Shown: positions 34,539-43,986, numbered from the stretch's first letter. The stretch is 64,000 nucleotides of DNA from CAZEQK01 sp964514395 (GCA_964514395.1 CAZEQK010000002.1:1-64000); one strand, 5' to 3'. Notes: generated by a model from the letters alone, not told the origin. Numbers and translations: made by a program.

Positions 34539-34763
34539 TACCTCTATTCAACTACTGCTTTCATATGAGCATCCCTCATGAAATCATATAAATTCTTAAT
34601 GTATGATAACTTTTTCGTTCTATTTTTAGAGTTATTTTCTATATAATTAATAAATTAAAAAGGTCTACTTTCTATTATAGAAAATAAACCTATATTAGGA
34701 AAGGTATTTACCTTTATTATTTAAGAAAAACAACAGGTAACATAATTATAAATTGTACTACTA
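34539..34763. other. gene-free AT-rich stretch with a short coding-like remnant
   Basis: On the minus strand at about 34551-34655 a 34-residue open stretch (YIKNLYDFMRDAHMKAVVE at its end) looks like the C-terminus of a lost gene but has no start codon. No other feature was recognised. Confidence 0.3.
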
Positions 34764-35818
34764 TTAAAGTATATTAGCACTTACACAAATTTCTTTGAAA
34801 CTTTTAGAATTAATACTTAAAGATGTTTCAAACATTCCAATCATATCTGATTCAAGTTTTTCAACTTTCTCTTTGGATTTAAAGTAATTCTTATAAACAA
34901 ATTCTTCATCTTTCTTTAATACATCAATATAATGATTAAATATTCTAATTAGAATATTAATTAAGCTATTAAAAAGATCATTATATTCCTTATATTTCTC
35001 AATGTATATTTTTGGGGACTTTATTATTCCAACTGTTATATCATAATTTTTTATAATCTTAAGAATACATCAAGTAAAAAGAATTGTGCCAAACCATATG
35101 TAGCAATTCTTTGATCTTTAATAATTAATAAATTTTCTTTTAATATTATGTGTGCATTAAAATACATTGTTAAAGTATTAGCAGAAATATTTCTATTAAA
35201 TATATTTCTATAGGAGGAGTCAAACATAGAAGCCTTTAAATGTGTATTGTACGGCGAATATAAATAACATGCTGTTATTAATTGTACAGCGTAATCGCTT
35301 GAAATTTCAAAGAATCCTTCTTCTACTTTTTTTCCTTTTTTTGGTGTATATTCTATCTTTATGTTAGTTTTCTCATTTAGCTTTTTAAATTCTCTAACTA
35401 ACCTTTTCTGAACATTGTCATTAGCCCTTAAATCTTTCATAGCAATTGAATTTTGATTGTTATTATATATAGATATTAAATTGGTTAAGTTAGAATCGTT
35501 ACCTACCTCTACTACTCTCAGCAATACTTTAACACTCCATCCAAAAGTTTTAAATTATTAAAAAAAGTTAGAGTAGATTGAGCACCATTAACTATAGAAT
35601 AATTTTCAACAACAACCTCTTTTGATTCTGTATCATAATTAAATTTTTCACAAACTAACGATATACCATTGTGAAACAAAAAAACTTATTTTTTTCGTCT
35701 GATTTTTCAAGTGTCTTTTTAATAGATTTATTTACCCTAGTATTCCCTAAACCATATCTTACATTTTTACTAAATAAGGTTAGATCATTAATTCCTTTAA
35801 GTGATACAATAGCTACTT
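34764..35818 (-). pseudogene. AIPR-family (abortive infection phage resistance) gene, decayed
   Basis: Read from right to left on the minus strand, pieces in different frames join into one AIPR protein: VRYGLGNTRVNKSIKKTLE, then HNGISLVCEKFNYD and VNGAQSTLTF, then LLRVVEVGNDSNLTNLISIYN, QNSIAMKDLRANDNVQKR (frame 35051-35524), and finally a helical C-terminus ending SFKEICVSANIL. At least three or four frame changes are needed, and the N-terminal half is missing beyond 35818. Motifs VRYGLGNTRVN, HNG and VNGAQ are hallmarks of AIPR proteins. It cannot make a functional product. Confidence 0.8.
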
Positions 35819-35898
35819 ATATTGGTATATTCGCTGCAACTTTGCTTCTTGTCTCTATTTTATTATCCTTAAGATTCTACAAGTCTCGTGAATTCTAA
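35816..35898 (+). pseudogene. C-terminal remnant of a membrane protein
   Basis: A plus-strand frame ends with TYIGIFAATLLLVSILLSLR then FYKSREF and TAA, a plausible last helix and tail of a transporter. The frame to its left is antisense to the AIPR remnant, so only about 27 codons are genuine. The junction marks a deletion joining two unrelated gene ends. Confidence 0.5.
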
Positions 35899-35937
35899 AT
35901 GAATCCATTTATAGATGGCCATAAAATAAACCTACCG

Positions 35938-36561
35938 TCAACTGGTAGGCTTTTTCTGATCCTTTAGTAACCCGTTTTTCATAAACTCAATAAGGTGATT
36001 GGCTGATTCCTCGAAATCCTCAATTTTTGTTACATTGGCTGTATCCTGAATATGGGTGAATAGATGCATCACGATTTTCTTCACAAAATCCTTTGGTAAA
36101 TCCTCTCTGATTTCACCCCTAGCATAAGCCAATTCGATAATCTTGTCATAATAATCATTCGCCTTAAAATCGAATTTTTTCAATATTCTTTGATAGATAT
36201 CAGAGTTTATATCCTTTAAAAAGCTTTCAGAAAACTTATTAATGTAGGGGTTTTCCTTGGCAAATTTCAATCCGGTCTTGGTCAAAATTTTTAATAAGGA
36301 AAAAAAATCTCCTTTAAAATCTTCAGGACTTACATGCTGATTAAAAAAAGTGAGTTTTTCCTCTATTAAAAAACCAATGAGGGCCATGTACAGGTCTTCT
36401 TTATTTTTATAATGATAATAAAAGGTCCCTTTACTGATACCTGTTTGCTTTAATATATTATTCAGGGAGGCATTCTCATATCCCTTTTCACCAAATTCTT
36501 TTACTGCCGCTTCAATTAGCTCTTGTTTTTTCTCAAAGGATTTTTCCTTTTCTCCATCCAA
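35938..36561 (-). CDS. TetR/AcrR-family transcriptional regulator
   Basis: A 207-residue repressor. The N-terminal helix-turn-helix at about 15-60 (LIEAAVKEFGEKGYENASL, ISKGTFYYHYKNKEDL) is canonical. The C-terminal ligand domain is divergent and all-helical. TTG start preceded by GAGGTG. It lies downstream of an ABC-2 type exporter on the same strand and probably binds the large dyad at 39017-39060 in front of that operon. Confidence 0.9.
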   Translation of the reverse strand: MDGEKEKSFEKKQELIEAAVKEFGEKGYENASLNNILKQTGISKGTFYYHYKNKEDLYMALIGFLIEEKLTFFNQHVSPEDFKGDFFSLLKILTKTGLKFAKENPYINKFSESFLKDINSDIYQRILKKFDFKANDYYDKIIELAYARGEIREDLPKDFVKKIVMHLFTHIQDTANVTKIEDFEESANHLIEFMKNGLLKDQKKPTS

Positions 36562-36650
36562 TTGACGATCACCTCAAAGTAATAATAGAACAACAATTCT
36601 CCTCTTATCATACCACAAAGAAACCAGCATCACTAATAAATCCATTAGGT

Positions 36651-36681
36651 TTTATCTTTAGTTTCAACAAGACTCCTCTTG
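36651..36681 (+). repeat. hairpin-rich repeat element, fragment C
   Basis: About 30 bp matching the first part of copy A (TTTATCTT..GTTTCAACAAGACTC) with a few changes; the rest is absent. Confidence 0.55.
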
Positions 36682-36705
36682 TTTTTTCTCAAAAACTTTT
36701 TGTAT

Positions 36706-37440
36706 TTAAATCTTGGCCTTTTGTAAAAATACTTTATAAATAATAAGATTTAACAGAATAACATAGATTAATCCTATAAAATAATACTGATAATAAGTGA
36801 GAAACAATACGCCGTCTCCTCTTATTAAGCTGCTTAATGCCTTTGCAGGCCAAAATCCAGGTGCAAAGGAGAAAAAAAGCTCCTTTTTGTCTAGAAAGAA
36901 AAGTGCAATGATTGGAAAAACCAGGATGGTACCTGTTCCCTTCATCACCGCAAAGCCCTCAATTTTATTATAAGAAAAAGCATTGATAAATAATCCTGTC
37001 ATCGGTGCTGCTAAGGATGCTAAAAACGATACGGCAATCATTGATCCAATCGATAAATCAACAATGTCTGAAAACCACATCACAAATAGTGTAGCAATAA
37101 ATGAGAAAAACAACACCATCAATAATCGAAAGGATAAAAATTGATGGATGGATAAGGGTGTAATTTTGACCGAGCTTAGAATATTGTCATCTCTGTCATC
37201 TAAAATAGAAAATCCGACGAGTGCTCCAAATATATGTGGTGTCATTAAGGTTAGAATGACCAAAATTAAATCCTGATAATGGCTAATTTGAAAGCCACTT
37301 GAATCAGCAATCCATGGTAAAAAATATCTACCGATTACCCCAAATAAAATTGGATAAAACAGCATAAACTTCATCAACGGGTCCCGAAGCCACTTTTTAA
37401 CCTCACTCGATATAAAGCTCCTATACATATTAAACACCAC
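36706..37440 (-). CDS. ABC-2 type exporter permease (second)
   Basis: A 244-residue membrane protein with about six helices and the ABC-2 fold (ISSEVKKWLRDPLMKFMLFYPILF at the N-terminus). The end of the upstream permease overlaps its start by 11 bp. GTG 37440 follows AAAGGAA; ATG at 37428 (MYRSF) is an alternative. With the neighbouring permease and ATPase it forms an exporter of unknown substrate, or a self-protection or lipid transporter. Confidence 0.87.
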   Translation of the reverse strand: MVFNMYRSFISSEVKKWLRDPLMKFMLFYPILFGVIGRYFLPWIADSSGFQISHYQDLILVILTLMTPHIFGALVGFSILDDRDDNILSSVKITPLSIHQFLSFRLLMVLFFSFIATLFVMWFSDIVDLSIGSMIAVSFLASLAAPMTGLFINAFSYNKIEGFAVMKGTGTILVFPIIALFFLDKKELFFSFAPGFWPAKALSSLIRGDGVLFLTYYQYYFIGLIYVILLNLIIYKVFLQKAKI

Positions 37441-38155
37441 TTTCCTTTATCGCGAATTCATCGAACTTTTTCGATACCAGTAAATAGAGCAATAGGGAAG
37501 CAACGATTATATAGCTGGTTGAAAGAGCTATTTCCCAGCCTTTCATTCCACCAGCAGGTGCCTGTAAAAGAACAAGGGATGCCTTTGTCGGAATAGCATA
37601 TAAAGCCTTTTTAAATATTTCATTTTTTATGACCCCAACCTCTGCTAATAATACAGGAATCATTAAGATAAAAGCGTATTTCATCATTCCCATGAGCAAA
37701 TCAGTAAAATCCTTTGAATAGTAGGTTAAAATAAAGCCAATGAGTGAATGGAAAAAAGATACCATGACTATTGCGATAAACAAGCCTAATATATTAACAT
37801 CAATCTCCTTAAAAAATATGGCATATAGATATAAAACCACGAGTGTAAAAACATTGGATAGTACGTTTGCAAGGGTTTTGGCCACAATATACTCCCACTT
37901 ACGAATAGGAGAAACAAGTAGGGTTTTAATGGTACCCTCCTGCTTTTCAAAAAACATTGTTACCCCAATCATCAGCATTGCCATACTCGTTGCATCGATA
38001 TAGAGCAATAATGGGAAAATCCGTGTCACATCCTTCACCTCTGTAAAAGCAAGTACGCCAACCCAAATAATTGCTACAAGAAGACTTGCCCCTAGCACAT
38101 TATATTTCTTCATTCGTTGCAATTCACCGCTGAACAATACAAGCATATTATTCAT
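37430..38155 (-). CDS. ABC-2 type exporter permease (first)
   Basis: About 241 residues, six helices; N-terminus MNNMLVLFSGELQRMKKYNVLG and loop FFEKQEGTIKTLLVSPIRKWEY are typical of ABC-2 permeases. GGGGTGG lies 6-7 nt before ATG 38155, inside the end of the ATPase gene (8-bp overlap), so translation is coupled. The frame opens earlier but lacks a ribosome site. Confidence 0.87.
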   Translation of the reverse strand: MNNMLVLFSGELQRMKKYNVLGASLLVAIIWVGVLAFTEVKDVTRIFPLLLYIDATSMAMLMIGVTMFFEKQEGTIKTLLVSPIRKWEYIVAKTLANVLSNVFTLVVLYLYAIFFKEIDVNILGLFIAIVMVSFFHSLIGFILTYYSKDFTDLLMGMMKYAFILMIPVLLAEVGVIKNEIFKKALYAIPTKASLVLLQAPAGGMKGWEIALSTSYIIVASLLLYLLVSKKFDEFAIKESGV

Positions 38156-39002
38156 GATGATCCACCCCTGTAACCTTGATAAAGATATCATCAAGATTGG
38201 TCTCTTTACTATGAATGGTTACTACTTCCTTCTTTTGAATAATATTTACAAACTCTTCATTGGAGCCTAGATGCTCTAAATCAAAGGATTTTTTTACTGT
38301 TTCTTCATGATCCTTGTACTCTATATCCACCTTTTTCTGTCCATGCTTTATCTTTAAGCTTTTTGGCGAATCAATTTCTGTTACCTTTCCGTCTACCATA
38401 AAGGCCACACGGTCACATAATTCATCCACATCGTTCATTAAGTGGGTAGTAAGTAAAACAGTGCCACCATTTTTTTGATATTCCTTAATAATATCTTTTA
38501 TTATTCTTGCATTTTTTGGATCTAAACCATTTGTTGGCTCATCTAAAAAGAGTATTTTAGGATTGTTAAGCATTGCTCTCACAAAATTTAATCGTACCTT
38601 CATACCCTTGGAAAATTCATTTACCTTTTTGTTTTTGTCCTCATAAAGACCAACCTTCTTTAATAATTCATCAGTATCAGCGTTGGACTGATATAGCTTT
38701 TTAAAAAAATTCAAATTTTCTTCTGCTGTGAGCTTTGAAAAATGTACTGGCATCTCAAAGCCTACACCAATCTCTTGATAAAAATCCTTGCCATAATCCT
38801 GTAAATTCTTGCCCTTATATAGGACTTCCCCACTGTATTGGTCTAGTAGTTTGATAAGTATCTTCTGTGTTGTACTTTTCCCTACACCACTTGGTCCAAG
38901 AAGACCAAAAACCTCTCCTTCCTTAATCTCAAAGGAAATGCCCTTAATGGTGTTTTCCTTATTCTTTGGATACTTAAAATGTAAATCCTTAATCTGAAAC
39001 AT
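38148..39002 (-). CDS. ABC exporter ATP-binding protein
   Basis: A 284-residue ATPase: Walker A GPSGVGKST (about residue 36), Q-loop region GVGFEMPVHFSKLTA, variant signature FSKGMKVRLN in place of LSGGQ, Walker B ILFLDEPTNGLDP, switch TTHLMNDV. C-terminal extension (residues 215-284) as in drug and bacteriocin exporters. First gene of the operon directly behind the dyad operator. Confidence 0.9.
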   Translation of the reverse strand: MFQIKDLHFKYPKNKENTIKGISFEIKEGEVFGLLGPSGVGKSTTQKILIKLLDQYSGEVLYKGKNLQDYGKDFYQEIGVGFEMPVHFSKLTAEENLNFFKKLYQSNADTDELLKKVGLYEDKNKKVNEFSKGMKVRLNFVRAMLNNPKILFLDEPTNGLDPKNARIIKDIIKEYQKNGGTVLLTTHLMNDVDELCDRVAFMVDGKVTEIDSPKSLKIKHGQKKVDIEYKDHEETVKKSFDLEHLGSNEEFVNIIQKKEVVTIHSKETNLDDIFIKVTGVDHHE

Positions 39003-39016
39003 ATTCCAACACCTCC

Positions 39017-39060
39017 TAGACTTATCAGTCTAGACTATATGGTCTAGACTGATAAGTCTA
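39017..39060. promoter_or_regulatory. large nested dyad operator, probable TetR site
   Basis: Two perfect 19-bp inverted arms separated by six bases. Each arm contains its own dyad TAGACT-TATC-AGTCTA, so the site offers two full TetR-type operators in mirror arrangement. It lies 15 bp upstream of the ATPase start. Confidence 0.88.
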
Positions 39061-39087
39061 TTGTATACCCATTACTAAATGCAGTCA

Positions 39088-39122
39088 ATAAAAAAATCCA
39101 CCTCTGAAAAGGTGGATTTTTC
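39088..39122 (-). terminator. terminator of the immune inhibitor A gene
   Basis: Stem AAATCCACCT / AGGTGGATTT (loop CTGAAA) with poly-A and poly-T flanks; active for the minus-strand protease gene. Confidence 0.85.
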
Positions 39123-39130
39123 TATATATA

Positions 39131-40933
39131 TTAGTTAGCAAAATAAATATCTACATCAATACTTCTATTAGGATTTTCTACAATATTATTAATGGTAATA
39201 CCTGTTTCACTACGTGAATCTGTTCCCCACATATAGAAGGAAAGGCTATTAGGATTATCTTTGACAGTTGGACCTAATTTAGTGATACCCTTTGTACCTG
39301 GGAATAAATCACCTGCGTCTCCATCATTGTAGCCCTTCTCCATGTCATACTGACCATCTGCTTGAAGAATGCTTATACCATAATGGTTTTCTCCAGTTTT
39401 CTTATCCTTATAGTCGAAGCCACGATTATTCCAGTCCCAGTTCGCAGCTTCGTTAGGACGATCGAAATTACGCATTAGCACTTCCTCATCAATATGCATC
39501 ACTTCTAGACCATGTAAGTCTGTTCCTCCAGCAGAATAAGAAAGACCTTTGTCATATCCGATTTGTTGACGATTTTCAATCAGAAAATATTCATGACCAT
39601 TAGATCCTGGCACTACCATTTTGTAAATATCCTTTGATGTCTCTACAGGCTGTAGTGTAGCATGTACGACACCATCTGTAGGGAAAATCTCAATTGGTGT
39701 AACAAATCCTAAGTAATATTTTGCCCATGCATCCATATGAGTTGGACTAGTTCCTGAGAAGTAACGATTATTAATATCTCGTCCCCAAGAACCTCCCGCC
39801 ATTAAAGAAAACATGCCAGTACCTTCAGATTCATAGCCATAATCATATTCGTCTGGTAATCCTAACACGTGTCCAAATTCATGTGCAAAAACACCCACAT
39901 CTGCTGGTGATGGATCCCTTCCTTCCCATGTTGGTCCATATAACCATTTTAAATACGCACTAATGTCCTGACCTACCTCTGGAACAATATTATAGGTATT
40001 GACCACTACTCCATCGACGACGTCATATTGTAAGGTTGACTCATCAGGGACGATACCTGTGCGATAATACTCTCCATAATAGCCTGCGCTTAAGATATCC
40101 CATTTGTGTGACCAAATAATAGATGGGTCTAAGCTATATTCTGCTCCAGTACCTCGATGAATGATAAAGATATTAGGAACAATTTGATTTACAACATTGC
40201 CATTTTCGTCTGTAAAGGATGTCGCGTTACCGTAGAGATCCTGAAAATCACCCGGCTTTGCAGGTACTGCATAATCAGCAAAATTAACTCCATCTGCTTT
40301 AGCCAAGTTAATTGCATCTTTTACTAATTCACCAACAAAAGCATCTCCATTTTCATTATAGTATCCTTTATCTTGACCTAAGTAATAATCATAGGAATGT
40401 GGAAGCTCGTACCAACCAACTACATCAACATCAATCCCGAACTGATTATAGCTTACTTCATTATAATAATTCTTCAATGTTCTATCTGTTGGTGGATTAT
40501 ACACCTTTAACCAAGAGAATAGATCTAAATCATAAGGATTATAAACATCACCATTTAACATATCATTAAACTGTGCTTCAGGAATCCTATTATAATCTAC
40601 ACCTGGTACATCACTCATTCCTGCCCCTGTTACAGGAAAATCTACTAGAATTGCAATGCCCTTATGATCATGTCCTCTAACATCCTTTGGAGTTAAATCT
40701 CCTTCCCCTTGTGGTTTTAAATAAGCTTGTCCATTAAATCCATGCAATTCTTTACCAGTAACTTTTTGCCCAGCCGTGATTGCATCCTTTGCTAAATCTG
40801 GATCAACCCTTTCGTAGCTTGGGAGCTGAAGTGTCAAATTGCTTGCACCTGATACTGGCTGCGAAAAGCTAGCTGCTGTGAATACAGTGAACATTAATGC
40901 AAAAGCTAATGCGATTGAGAAAAATTTCTTCAA
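39131..40933 (-). CDS. immune inhibitor A-type M6 metalloprotease, secreted
   Basis: A 600-residue zinc protease. Signal peptide residues 1-29; a propeptide to about 90; the catalytic M6 domain follows, with the zinc motif HEFGHVLGLPDEYDYG near residue 350. Shorter than the roughly 800-residue B. cereus InhA, lacking most of the C-terminal carbohydrate-binding-like region. RGHDHKGIAILVDFPV and RTLKNYYNEVSYNQFGIDV are family features. Ribosome site AAGGGGG upstream. Monocistronic. Exported proteolysis, with host-protein or nutrient degradation as the family role. Confidence 0.92.
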   Translation of the reverse strand: MKKFFSIALAFALMFTVFTAASFSQPVSGASNLTLQLPSYERVDPDLAKDAITAGQKVTGKELHGFNGQAYLKPQGEGDLTPKDVRGHDHKGIAILVDFPVTGAGMSDVPGVDYNRIPEAQFNDMLNGDVYNPYDLDLFSWLKVYNPPTDRTLKNYYNEVSYNQFGIDVDVVGWYELPHSYDYYLGQDKGYYNENGDAFVGELVKDAINLAKADGVNFADYAVPAKPGDFQDLYGNATSFTDENGNVVNQIVPNIFIIHRGTGAEYSLDPSIIWSHKWDILSAGYYGEYYRTGIVPDESTLQYDVVDGVVVNTYNIVPEVGQDISAYLKWLYGPTWEGRDPSPADVGVFAHEFGHVLGLPDEYDYGYESEGTGMFSLMAGGSWGRDINNRYFSGTSPTHMDAWAKYYLGFVTPIEIFPTDGVVHATLQPVETSKDIYKMVVPGSNGHEYFLIENRQQIGYDKGLSYSAGGTDLHGLEVMHIDEEVLMRNFDRPNEAANWDWNNRGFDYKDKKTGENHYGISILQADGQYDMEKGYNDGDAGDLFPGTKGITKLGPTVKDNPNSLSFYMWGTDSRSETGITINNIVENPNRSIDVDIYFAN

Positions 40934-41066
40934 TCCTTATTCCCCCTTAAATTTTAATAAATAGTTATTGCTTATCTATTATATAAAAAATATTATGAAT
41001 ATTTTGTAAAAACTAGTAGGCTAAACCATAGTTTTTTTTGTAATTTTTTAGCGAAAAACATCAAAA

Positions 41067-41094
41067 AAACCATTCCTTTTAGGAATGGTTTATA
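41067..41094 (-). terminator. terminator of the methyltransferase gene
   Basis: Stem AAACCATTCCT / AGGAATGGTTT flanked by a run of A on the plus strand, downstream of the 41132 stop codon. Confidence 0.78.
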
Positions 41095-41131
41095 GTATAG
41101 ACTCTGTATATATAATGGTAACTGTGAGAAA

Positions 41132-41707
41132 CTAAACAATTTTAATTAATAATGCATAATAAGACTCATTAAGAGATATTGTCTCTGCCGTAAATCCCAC
41201 TTTCTTAACTATATTCGCTAATTCCTCTGATGGAATCCTTTCATGTAATGGTGGACCACTTTCTGTTTCTTTTGCTTCCCATTCGATAATCATTCCAGCG
41301 CCATTGGGCTTCAAAATTCTTTTCATTTCAGCTAAGGTTTTCTGTAAATTCGGAACTTCATGAAGTACTAATGAAATCAAAAGCTTATCTACCGATTGGT
41401 CAAGTAGCTTGATTGGCTCCAAGCTACTTTCTATCGTTGTTATGTTATCGATTTTCTCTTCTGCTGCCCTTTCTTCTAATAAGGAGAGCATTTTAGGCTC
41501 GATATCAAAGGCATAAACTGTATTCTCTGTCGCCTTTGCTATCGGTAGGGTGAAAAATCCATTTCCTGCTCCAAGGTCAGCAGCAATATCATCTTTTTTT
41601 ATTTCAAGATGCTTTATGATTTGATCAGGTGGTAAAGCCTTATATCTATTTTCTGCAACAAGTAAGCTTGCCTTTTCCACGTTAAAACGATGTCCATGTC
41701 CAGCCAT
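41132..41707 (-). CDS. class I SAM-dependent methyltransferase
   Basis: A 191-residue methyltransferase. SAM motif I is ADLGAGNGFFTLPIA (about residue 39), motif II VYAFDIEPKML, motif IV DKLLISLVLHEVP, motif VI LKPNGAGMIIEW. The N-terminus MAGHGHRFNVEKAS is His-rich and resembles Bacillus methyltransferases annotated near arsenite methylases, but the Cys residues needed for arsenic are missing. Substrate unknown. Monocistronic. Confidence 0.85.
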   Translation of the reverse strand: MAGHGHRFNVEKASLLVAENRYKALPPDQIIKHLEIKKDDIAADLGAGNGFFTLPIAKATENTVYAFDIEPKMLSLLEERAAEEKIDNITTIESSLEPIKLLDQSVDKLLISLVLHEVPNLQKTLAEMKRILKPNGAGMIIEWEAKETESGPPLHERIPSEELANIVKKVGFTAETISLNESYYALLIKIV

Positions 41708-41799
41708 AATCCTTCACTCCTTCTTCTATATCCTCTGTTCTCTTTATTTTAACCTAAACCTAAAAAAGATAAAGAAGTGAAGTTTTTGTAAATATTTTT

Positions 41800-41940
41800 C
41801 ATGCCAAATTTGTTGCTGGCTGGATGTATACCGATAGTATAGTCGCAGCTCAAGCGGTAAAGCAAACCTTTATTGCCGCATTATTTATACTTCCAATCCA
41901 TCATTTTATTATGTTGAGAAGGTATAATAACTCTAGATAA
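41800..41940 (+). pseudogene. remnant of the small two-helix membrane protein family
   Basis: The plus frame from 41806 reads GWMYTDSIVAAQAVKQTF, then IAALFILPIHHFIMLRRY and a stop at 41938. It aligns with the second half of the intact protein at 63114-63356 (KQTYIxALFIVPxHHY). The first half is missing or out of frame. Third member of this family in the window. Confidence 0.6.
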
Positions 41941-41949
41941 TTATCGTAA

Positions 41950-41979
41950 AAAAATTCGAGACCTTTATCTCGAATTTTT
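41950..41979. terminator. bidirectional hairpin terminator
   Basis: Perfect 12-bp stem AAAAATTCGAGA / TCTCGAATTTTT between two pseudogenes. Confidence 0.75.
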
Positions 41980-41982
41980 GCT

Positions 41983-42545
41983 ACTTTTATTCTATTTTCT
42001 TTTCCTCTACCCTTCATCTCTTCCATACAAATTATTTTTCCTAAATTACGATTTAATCTAACTTCTAGTTGATTCACCACTAATGAGGAAATATAGCTTA
42101 AAATAAAAAATAATATCCCCACCATCGTAAATGCATCTACATAGCGGAAGGACTGAGAACCAATAATTTTGGCAGTTGTAGCATTTCCACTAATGTAATC
42201 GCTGATAGCAATGTGGTTTCCTTAAACATGGCGATTAAGTAATTTCCCATGACTGGTACTACCGGTGGAATTGCCTGAGGAATGATAATGCTAATCCAAG
42301 TACGAACACCAGAAAAATTCAACGCAGTACTAGCTACCCACTGTCCCTTTGGTATCGCATTAATTCCTGAACGATAAACCTCTGATAGATAGGTGCTATA
42401 ATGTGGCCTAATCTTAATACCCCAATCTTAGGAAGTGATAAGCCAAAATGTGATGTCATTAGATATTTAGACATCCCAGCAAAATGAGTTTCAAAATGCG
42501 GAAAAAGAAGGGCAATGGTATAATTCATGAAAAGGAGAAAGAGGT
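41983..42545 (-). pseudogene. polar amino-acid/ectoine-type ABC permease, decayed
   Basis: Minus-strand pieces join into a HisM-type permease: YSTYLSEVYRSGINAIPKGQ, VRTWISIIIPQAIPPVVPVM, GNYLIAMFKETTLLSAITL, then after a one-base deletion TAKIIGSQSFRYVDAFTMVG, ILFFILSYISSLVVNQLEVR. The first part (42440-42545) is out of frame and poorly conserved. The motif order matches EhuD/HisM-like proteins of about 220 residues. No partner ATPase or binding protein is nearby; the natural stop seems lost. Not functional. Confidence 0.75.
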
Positions 42546-42553
42546 GAGGCACC

Positions 42554-43489
42554 ATGTCGGAAATAAATTTTGCTGAGCTCCTAAAGGAGCTTCTAGGCTT
42601 ATTCGAAAAAAAGAAATATGATGAAATACATACACTCTTAAAGAAAGCAGAAACAGAGTTCCCTGAAAAACTAGATAATATAAGCTTTTGGAAGGCATGT
42701 GTTTACTCCACTCAAGGAAGACCTGATGAAGCTATTACTTCCCTTTATGAGGCATTAGAAAAAGGATTTTGGTGGAACCCCAACGCTCTAACTAGCGATC
42801 CAGATCTAAACACTCTACAAGACTTAGAGGAATTTAAGTCCATTGTAAAAAAATGTGAAGTAATGATAGAAAACCAAAAACTTACTAGTAAGCCTCAGCT
42901 ATCTGTCTATGGGAATCAACATGCAGAGATAGGTATCTTTTCTTTACATTGGAGAGGTTCAACGGTAGCAGAGTTTTCGCAGTATTGGGCAGGCAATGAC
43001 TTATTCAAGCATTATCTGTTTGGTTTCCCTCAATCGTCTCAAGTATTTGGCTATAATGCCTACTCTTGGGATGATCAAAAACTAGCTCTCGAGGAGATAG
43101 TACAAGCCTATCGTGACTTTATGATAAAGTACAATCCTAAACAGGTCATCCTTTCTGGTGCTTCACAGGGTGGCAGGTTGTCGATTGAGTTAGGTCTAAG
43201 TGATGTCCTTCCGGATATGAAGGGATTTATTGCGGTTATCCCAGCTATTCAAGATGTAGCAGCAATAGAAAAGCTCATCAAGGAGAATGGTAAAACAAAT
43301 ATGAGGGGCTGCATCATTACAGGTGACCAAGACCCATTTTATAAGAAAACCCTTGAACTTAAGTCCTTATTCGAGGAAAACGGCATAGCATGCAAATGGA
43401 TTGTGAATGAGGGATTAGGCCACTTTTTCCCTGATGATTTTACAAGGATATTACCAGAAGCCATTGATTATATCCTTGATTCCCGTTAA
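42554..43489 (+). CDS. alpha/beta hydrolase with N-terminal TPR-like region
   Basis: A 311-residue cytosolic protein. Residues 1-110 are helical with TPR character (FWKACVYSTQGRPDEAITSLYEALEKG). Residues 120-311 form an alpha/beta hydrolase or PET hydrolase-like fold, with nucleophile Ser in LSGASQGGRLS (about 200), Asp in ITGDQDPFYK (about 261), and His in GLGHFFP (about 293). AGAAAGAGGTGAGG precedes ATG. It probably hydrolyses an ester. Isolated gene after a decayed permease. Confidence 0.85.
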   Translation: MSEINFAELLKELLGLFEKKKYDEIHTLLKKAETEFPEKLDNISFWKACVYSTQGRPDEAITSLYEALEKGFWWNPNALTSDPDLNTLQDLEEFKSIVKKCEVMIENQKLTSKPQLSVYGNQHAEIGIFSLHWRGSTVAEFSQYWAGNDLFKHYLFGFPQSSQVFGYNAYSWDDQKLALEEIVQAYRDFMIKYNPKQVILSGASQGGRLSIELGLSDVLPDMKGFIAVIPAIQDVAAIEKLIKENGKTNMRGCIITGDQDPFYKKTLELKSLFEENGIACKWIVNEGLGHFFPDDFTRILPEAIDYILDSR

Positions 43490-43521
43490 AATAACGACAT
43501 AAAAAAATCGAAAAAGAGCAA

Positions 43522-43986
43522 CTAGCCATTTACTTCAATAACGGGTCTTAGCTTACGGGGAATAATTAATAGAGTACCTGGATATATAAGATTTGGGTCT
43601 TGAATATCATTTTCTTTTAACAAGTCTTGTAAAGAAACGCCATACCTTTGGGCAATTAGCCACAACGTTTCTCCCGGTTGAACTTGATGTCGGCGTGCAG
43701 GAATGTATAATCTAAGACCTGGATAAATATAATTAGGATCAATAATTTGATTAGCTAAGACAATATCTTGAACAGTAATTCCATAAGCTTGAGCAATTCT
43801 CCATAATGTTTCTCCTGCCTTTATAATATGAAAAACATATTCTGTTGGGATAACTAATGACTGACCGACCACTAATTGATTCGGATCTGGTAACTTATTA
43901 TCATCTATTATTTTTGCAATTGGGGTACGATAATAAATAGCTAATTGCCATAGTGTCTCTCCTAGTTTTACCACATGAATAAGCAT
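43522..43986 (-). CDS. triple LysM-domain protein
   Basis: A 154-residue protein made almost only of three LysM repeats (residues 3-47, 52-95, 98-142), each with the pattern GETLWxxAxxYGxxxxxIxxxNxxxDPNxIYPGxxLxIP. No signal peptide is visible. The family binds peptidoglycan; in spore formers such small LysM proteins are often spore-coat or cortex associated (compare SafA/YkuD-type modules), which is inference here. ATG after GGGAGG. Confidence 0.88.
   Translation of the reverse strand: MLIHVVKLGETLWQLAIYYRTPIAKIIDDNKLPDPNQLVVGQSLVIPTEYVFHIIKAGETLWRIAQAYGITVQDIVLANQIIDPNYIYPGLRLYIPARRHQVQPGETLWLIAQRYGVSLQDLLKENDIQDPNLIYPGTLLIIPRKLRPVIEVNG

Noticed and set aside
35671..35898. 75-codon plus-strand open frame as a gene
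   Set aside because: Its first two thirds are antisense to AIPR motifs; only the last 27 codons look real, so it is reported as a remnant.
41132..41707. Arsenite methyltransferase
   Set aside because: General SAM motifs only; the conserved Cys residues of ArsM are absent.
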